Below are positions 6,944 through 6,944 of a stretch of DNA of 6,944 bases, piece after piece. Below the pieces are notes generated by a model. The model was given only the letters and a program-made list of their open reading frames with translations. It ran no database searches and had not been told where the DNA came from. The stretch's first letter is position 1. Each line of letters begins with the position of its first letter. The stretch comes from Limnohabitans sp. GTDB taxonomy: Bacteria > Pseudomonadota > Gammaproteobacteria > Burkholderiales > Burkholderiaceae_C. The stretch spans positions 1 to 6,944 of the forward strand of contig JAKFXJ010000096.1 in the NCBI GenBank assembly GCA_021731425.1, read 5' to 3'. Position numbers and translations under genes: made by a program.

Positions 6944-6944
6944 C

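Noticed and set aside
1..6944. A new defence, mobile or CRISPR-type system
   Set aside because: All sizeable coding regions belong to known phosphate-acquisition or thioredoxin-like families. No direct-repeat array, transposase, integrase or attachment site was seen.

Overview
This window looks like chromosomal DNA from a Burkholderiales betaproteobacterium, most likely the Comamonadaceae (Limnohabitans/Rhodoferax/Acidovorax relatives). The basis is moderately high GC, the codon use, and the style of the PstS, PstC and PhoX proteins. This placement is recalled from protein families and was not searched. The theme of the locus is phosphate starvation: secreted phosphatases that release phosphate, followed by the start of the high-affinity Pst uptake system.

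Layout from left to right. (1) At 1-1661 (+) lies the 3' part of a PhoX-family (DUF839) alkaline phosphatase gene. Its 5' end is outside the window. The reading frame is open on both sides of a single in-frame TAA at 90-92, so it appears to be a broken gene, unless the stop is a sequence error. It ends at a strong intrinsic terminator (1705-1736). (2) At 1737-1982 is an intergenic stretch with a doubtful 42-codon ORF and, at its right end, a Pho-box-like promoter. (3) At 1983-4208 (+) is a second, intact PhoX of 741 residues with a twin-arginine signal. (4) At 4227-4778 (-), convergent with it, is a small exported thioredoxin-fold (TlpA-like) protein. (5) At 4779-5031 is a divergent intergenic region with a minus-strand hairpin terminator and a second Pho-box-like promoter. 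(6) At 5032-6051 (+) is pstS, the periplasmic phosphate-binding protein. A hairpin with a T-rich tail follows it. (7) At 6143-6943 (+) is pstC, a permease subunit, which meets a stop codon one base before the window ends and well short of the usual family length.

How the genes fit together: PhoX is exported folded with its metals and releases phosphate from organic esters outside the inner membrane. PstS captures the phosphate, and PstC (with PstA and PstB, expected downstream) imports it. The promoters of the second phoX and of pstS carry nearly the same 20-bp sequence, a direct sign that one PhoB-type regulator controls both. The TlpA-like gene has no established place in this pathway.

I found no mobile element, CRISPR array, RNA gene or clearly new system. 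The points most worth a second look are the two apparent lesions (TAA in the first phoX, TAG in pstC), the shared Pho boxes, and the hairpins that separate the transcription units.
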